NCBI GenBank assembly: GCA_910585255.1
Contig: CAJUEI010000147.1
Location: 1-9,702 of the forward strand
Direction of reading: 5' to 3'
Length of the DNA stretch: 9,702 bases
Source: an uncultured Lachnospiraceae bacterium
GTDB lineage: Bacteria; Bacillota; Clostridia; Lachnospirales; Lachnospiraceae
This document shows, piece after piece, positions 7,287 to 9,702 of this stretch. The notes beneath the pieces are model-generated. The model made no database searches. It was not told the DNA's origin and was given only the letters and a program-made list of their open reading frames with translations. The position numbers were made by a program, and so were the translations under genes. Numbering within the stretch: the first letter of the stretch is position 1; each line of letters starts with the position of its first letter.

Positions 7287-7316
7287 GTATAAAATAGAAT
7301 AATTTGGCAGATAATA
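7287..7316 (+). promoter_or_regulatory. Possible forespore (sigma-G/sigma-F) promoter before the BofC-like gene
   Basis: GTATA at 7287-7291 and GATAATA at 7310-7316 are separated by 18 nt. The known sigma-G pattern is roughly GNATR, 17-18 nt, CATNNTA; only the first base of the -10 differs. Read as sigma-F (GYATA, 15-16 nt, GGNNANANTR), the -10 GCAGATAATA at 7307-7316 also has one mismatch. As a housekeeping promoter it is weaker: GATAAT fits the -10 but TTGTAT is a poor -35 with a 19-nt spacer. It lies about 45 nt before the next ATG, in the only sizeable gap of this part of the window. Confidence 0.5.
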
Positions 7317-7360
7317 TAGCTTAGAAGAGTGAACTTTATCAGGAAGAGGAGATGGAGCGG

Positions 7361-8020
7361 ATGAAGAAAGTTGTTATTATCTGCCTTTTTTTGGCGGGAA
7401 TTCTTGGAATTGGGGCTTATCTGTACAGTTATCAGTATTTTGTGCAGGACAAGGTGCAGGAGAGTGAGGTAAAGCAGAGCAGTGTAGTCCTGCCAGAGAC
7501 GGTAGCTGCAGTTGTGCAGACGGAAGAGAGAATTACACGGGATACGCTGTATTATATGGAGACCTATCGGATTGATCAGAATACAACTATTCGAGAGACA
7601 AAGAGGATGCCTTCGGAGGTGATTGGAAATAATCGGAGGCAGTTTGCGGAATATCTTGAAAAAATGATGGAAGAGGCACTGGAGGAGGAACAGAAAAACG
7701 GGTTTTTAAGCATTGAGCTGATTGATTTTTCAAAGGATGCGGTTGTAGTTCGTAAAAGTTATAAAGAACCAGAGAAAGAGTGTGAGTTTTATCTGGATGT
7801 GCAGATGGGGCGGGTAATTGTTCGGAATAGTTTAGATGACTCTTTGTATGCTTATACAGAGATTAAGTTTGAGACGCTGCCTGAGAATTTGAAGCGGGAG
7901 ATTTTGCGGGGATATCCGGTGGAAAATTTAGAGGTGCTTTATGAGTTTTTGGAGTCCTACAGCAGTTGGAGAGAGGGGCGGAAGTGGCAGGAGGGCTGCT
8001 TCCGGCTGCCGATTACATAA
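7361..8020 (+). CDS. Probable BofC-like membrane-anchored forespore protein
   Basis: This is a 219-residue protein with an uncleaved-looking N-terminal membrane anchor (about 3-24) and an extracytoplasmic remainder. The order of blocks matches BofC-type proteins: an I-T-R-D-T-L-Y-Y-M-E-T-Y segment (58-69), an F-S-K-D-A-V-V-V-R-K segment (123-132), then T-E-I (166-168), L-P-E-N-L-K (173-178), and G-Y-P-V...E-F-L-E-S-Y-S-S (184-202). BofC in B. subtilis is a secreted forespore protein of about 170 residues that restrains SpoIVB signalling to pro-sigma-K processing. I recognise this by pattern only, and identity is likely low. After S-Y-S-S there is an unusual 17-residue basic tail. The ATG at 7361 follows AGGAG (7347-7351) with a 9-nt spacer; ATG 7352 would add three residues. 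Neighbouring sporulation-type genes and the upstream promoter candidate agree with the call. Otherwise it is a conserved hypothetical. Confidence 0.62.
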   Translation: MKKVVIICLFLAGILGIGAYLYSYQYFVQDKVQESEVKQSSVVLPETVAAVVQTEERITRDTLYYMETYRIDQNTTIRETKRMPSEVIGNNRRQFAEYLEKMMEEALEEEQKNGFLSIELIDFSKDAVVVRKSYKEPEKECEFYLDVQMGRVIVRNSLDDSLYAYTEIKFETLPENLKREILRGYPVENLEVLYEFLESYSSWREGRKWQEGCFRLPIT

Positions 8021-8036
8021 AGACAGAGGAAATTTC

Positions 8037-8065
8037 TTGCGTTTGGCTTGGGGGTGTATTATAAT
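8037..8065 (+). promoter_or_regulatory. Candidate sigma-A promoter for the FAD enzyme gene
   Basis: A perfect -10 TATAAT at 8060-8065 stands 17 nt after TTGCGT at 8037-8042, which keeps the TTG of the -35 consensus. Transcription would begin near 8072, leaving a short leader with GGGAGGGG at 8081-8088 before the ATG at 8095. This would let the flavoprotein genes be expressed apart from the sporulation gene upstream. Confidence 0.55.
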
Positions 8066-8094
8066 AAGAAAGCGTAAATGGGGAGGGGTGAAGG

Positions 8095-9330
8095 ATGGTA
8101 AAAGAGAGAAGAAAGACAATTGTAGTGGGCGGCGGGGCTTCTGGAATAATGGCTGCTATTTCGGCGGCTCGTCAGGGCAGTAAGGTAGTTTTGCTGGAAC
8201 GGAAGGACAGTCTTGGAAAGAAGATTTTGGTTACTGGAAATGGACGGTGTAATTTTACGAATCGGAAGCAGACGCCGTTAGAGGGGTGTTATCGAACAGA
8301 GCAGCAGGGGTTTCCCAAAGCGGTTTTGGAGCAGTTTTCTTTGGAGGATACACTTTCCTTTTTTTCGGAGCTTGGGATGCAGATAAAGGAGAAAAATGGA
8401 TATTTTTATCCTTTTTCTGGACAGGCTTCCACGCTGCTGCTGCTTTTGAGAAAAGAGTTAGAGAGACTTCGGGTAGTAGTAGAGACAAAGGCGATGGTAC
8501 AGAGGATTGAAGATAAGGAGGATGGACTGGCTTGCTTTTTGGAGGACGGACGAGTTTTTTCTGGGAAGCAGGTTGTACTTTCTGCGGGATCGATGGCGGC
8601 ACCTAAGACGGGATCGGATGGAAATGGATATTCTTTGGCAGCAAAATTGGGACATTGTTTGATTTCTCCTCTGCCTGCCCTTTGTCCAATTGAGGGGAAG
8701 GACGGGTATGGAAGTGGAGTTTTAAAGGGAATGGCTGGTGTTCGAACAGATGCATGTCTGCGGCTTTTTGTCGGGGAGCAGTTATGTTTTGAAGAGCGGG
8801 GGGAATTACAGATGGTGGAATATGGGATATCCGGGATTCCGGTATTTCAGTTTAGCCGGTATGCGGTTCGGGCTTTTGAAAAGGGAGAAAGAGTTTGGGT
8901 GGAGATTGATTTTTTGCCGGATTTGGATTGGGATAGGGTCTTAGAAGTAGTGCTGCGGCAGATCAAGCATTATCGGAAGACGGTAAGAGAGGCACTCTCT
9001 GGGATGCTGAATGAGAAAGTTGTGCTGGGAATTTTGGCTTGTGCTGGAATTTTGGGGGCGGAGCGGACATTAAAAGAAGAACAGATAGAGCGGTTAAAGG
9101 GGTGTATCAAGAGGTTTTTAGTGATTATGACAGGGTATCGGGGGTTTGAGCAGGCTCAGGTTTGTTCTGGGGGAGTGGATACAAGGGAAGTGAATGAGTA
9201 TACTTTGGAATCGAAGAAGATTTCGGGGCTTTATTTTGCTGGGGAAATTTTGGATGTGGATGGGGCTTGCGGAGGATATAATCTTCAGTGGGCGTGGTCG
9301 AGTGGATTTCTAGCGGGAAAGGGATTATAG
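8095..9330 (+). CDS. HI0933/BaiN-like FAD-dependent oxidoreductase
   Basis: This is a 411-residue flavoprotein of the HI0933/YhiN/BaiN family, also annotated as aminoacetone-oxidase family FAD-binding enzyme. The N-terminal Rossmann fold has V-V-G-G-G-A-S-G (10-17), with E35 at the end of strand 2 to bind the FAD ribose, then G-K-K-I-L-V-T-G-N-G-R-C-N-F-T-N (41-56), a hallmark of this family. The C-terminal FAD site is intact: S-G-G-V in the V-C-S-G-G-V-D-T segment, A-G-E-I-L-D-V-D-G (382-390) and G-G-Y-N-L-Q-W-A-W-S-S-G (393-404). Length is typical (about 400-420). One member from a gut clostridium, BaiN, has been reported to act in bile acid dehydroxylation, but most members are uncharacterised, so no substrate is assigned. 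GGGAGGGG lies 6 nt before the ATG. The next gene starts 24 nt downstream and is also a flavoprotein. Confidence 0.92.
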   Translation: MVKERRKTIVVGGGASGIMAAISAARQGSKVVLLERKDSLGKKILVTGNGRCNFTNRKQTPLEGCYRTEQQGFPKAVLEQFSLEDTLSFFSELGMQIKEKNGYFYPFSGQASTLLLLLRKELERLRVVVETKAMVQRIEDKEDGLACFLEDGRVFSGKQVVLSAGSMAAPKTGSDGNGYSLAAKLGHCLISPLPALCPIEGKDGYGSGVLKGMAGVRTDACLRLFVGEQLCFEERGELQMVEYGISGIPVFQFSRYAVRAFEKGERVWVEIDFLPDLDWDRVLEVVLRQIKHYRKTVREALSGMLNEKVVLGILACAGILGAERTLKEEQIERLKGCIKRFLVIMTGYRGFEQAQVCSGGVDTREVNEYTLESKKISGLYFAGEILDVDGACGGYNLQWAWSSGFLAGKGL

Positions 9331-9335
9331 GGAGA

Positions 9336-9342
9336 AAGGAGG
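9336..9342 (+). promoter_or_regulatory. Ribosome binding site of the last, partial gene
   Basis: AAGGAGG lies 12 nt before the ATG at 9355 and 3 nt before an in-frame TTG at 9346. The spacing is long for one and short for the other; ATG is preferred because the protein then begins MIRI, a usual start for this family. Confidence 0.5.
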
Positions 9343-9354
9343 GTATTGCTGTTT

Positions 9355-9702
9355 ATGATACGGATACAACAGATAAAGATAGAACCCAATCAGCCTAGTG
9401 AGGTATTGGAAAAGAAAATTTTATCTGTTTTGCGGATAAAGAAGGAACAGTTAAAGGAGTGGAAGATTGTAAAGTGTTCGATTGATGCTAGGAAAAAGCC
9501 GCTGATTAAACTGGTTTATTCTGTAGATGTACAGGTAGAGAAAGAAAAAGAGGTGATGCGGCAGGCAGATAAGGGAACAAAAATAGAATATGTAAAGGAG
9601 AAGAGGTATCAATTTCCTATTAAGGGAACAGCCATATTAAAGGAGAGACCTGTTGTGGTGGGAAGCGGTCCGGCTGGATTGTTCTGCGGACTTTTTCTTG
9701 CG
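9355..9702 (+). CDS. FAD-dependent protein, COG2509-like (5' part, cut by the window end)
   Basis: The first 116 codons are open to the last base, with no stop, so the gene continues outside the window. Residues 1-97 match the small N-terminal domain of COG2509-type FAD-dependent proteins: an MIRI start, an L-R-I-K segment (26-29), a W-K-I-V-K-C-S-I-D-A-R-K-K stretch (36-48) and a beta strand V-Y-S-V-D-V-Q-V (54-61). A Rossmann FAD-binding start follows: P-V-V-V-G-S-G-P-A-G-L-F (99-110). Full members are about 530 residues. The function is not established; they are predicted dehydrogenases. It begins 24 nt after the HI0933-like gene with no terminator between, so the two are probably co-transcribed. 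The catalytic and C-terminal FAD parts cannot be checked here. Confidence 0.85.
   Translation, partial: MIRIQQIKIEPNQPSEVLEKKILSVLRIKKEQLKEWKIVKCSIDARKKPLIKLVYSVDVQVEKEKEVMRQADKGTKIEYVKEKRYQFPIKGTAILKERPVVVGSGPAGLFCGLFLA

Noticed and set aside
7979..8004. Inverted repeat considered as an intrinsic terminator
   Set aside because: It is inside the coding region and no T-tract follows it.
7941..8183. 80-codon + strand frame overlapping the BofC-like and FAD enzyme genes
   Set aside because: It overlaps two better-supported genes in another frame and bridges the intergenic promoter region; the product has no recognisable motif.
1..9702. Search for mobile, defence, CRISPR or biosynthetic systems
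   Set aside because: All ten genes fit core families on one strand; there are no transposase, integrase, toxin-antitoxin or spacer-repeat signatures, and no abrupt composition change.

Overview
The window looks like chromosomal core DNA from a spore-forming, low-to-moderate GC Firmicute of class Clostridia, most likely Lachnospiraceae. The evidence is the set of sporulation-linked genes (yqfC, yqfD, a SpoVB/MurJ-type flippase and a BofC-like protein), strong AGGAGG-type ribosome binding sites, GTG/TTG start options, and A/G-rich coding strands. The family placement is inference. All ten genes lie on the + strand. There are no tRNA or rRNA genes, insertion sequences, phage genes or CRISPR arrays, and no convincing intrinsic terminator.

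Left part (1-4453): yqfC, yqfD, phoH, an HD-domain membrane protein, ybeY. This is the same order as Bacillus subtilis yqfC-yqfD-phoH-yqfF(pgpH)-yqfG(ybeY). From phoH to ybeY the genes are tightly packed (4 nt gap, then a 4 nt overlap), so they are probably co-transcribed. The block joins a sporulation-stage pair (YqfC/YqfD) to RNA-metabolism genes (PhoH ATPase, YbeY endoribonuclease). The gene in the yqfF/pgpH position is much reduced: the extracellular sensor region is absent and the HD domain is shortened.

Middle part (4454-8020): where Bacillus has dgkA-cdd-era, this window has a DUF3048 (YerB-like) lipoprotein, a 552-residue MurJ/SpoVB-superfamily lipid-linked precursor flippase and, after an 89-nt gap, a 219-residue membrane-anchored protein. 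I read the last as a divergent BofC-type forespore protein. The gap before it holds a sequence that fits forespore sigma factor (sigma-G/sigma-F) promoters well, agreeing with that reading.

Right part (8021-9702): a candidate housekeeping promoter (TTGCGT-N17-TATAAT) precedes two flavoprotein genes. The first is a complete HI0933/BaiN-like (aminoacetone-oxidase-type) FAD enzyme. The second is the first 116 residues of a COG2509-like FAD-dependent protein cut by the window end.

I see no new defence, mobile or biosynthetic system. The points most worth following up are the BofC-like protein with its possible forespore promoter, and the reduced YqfF/PgpH positional homologue.
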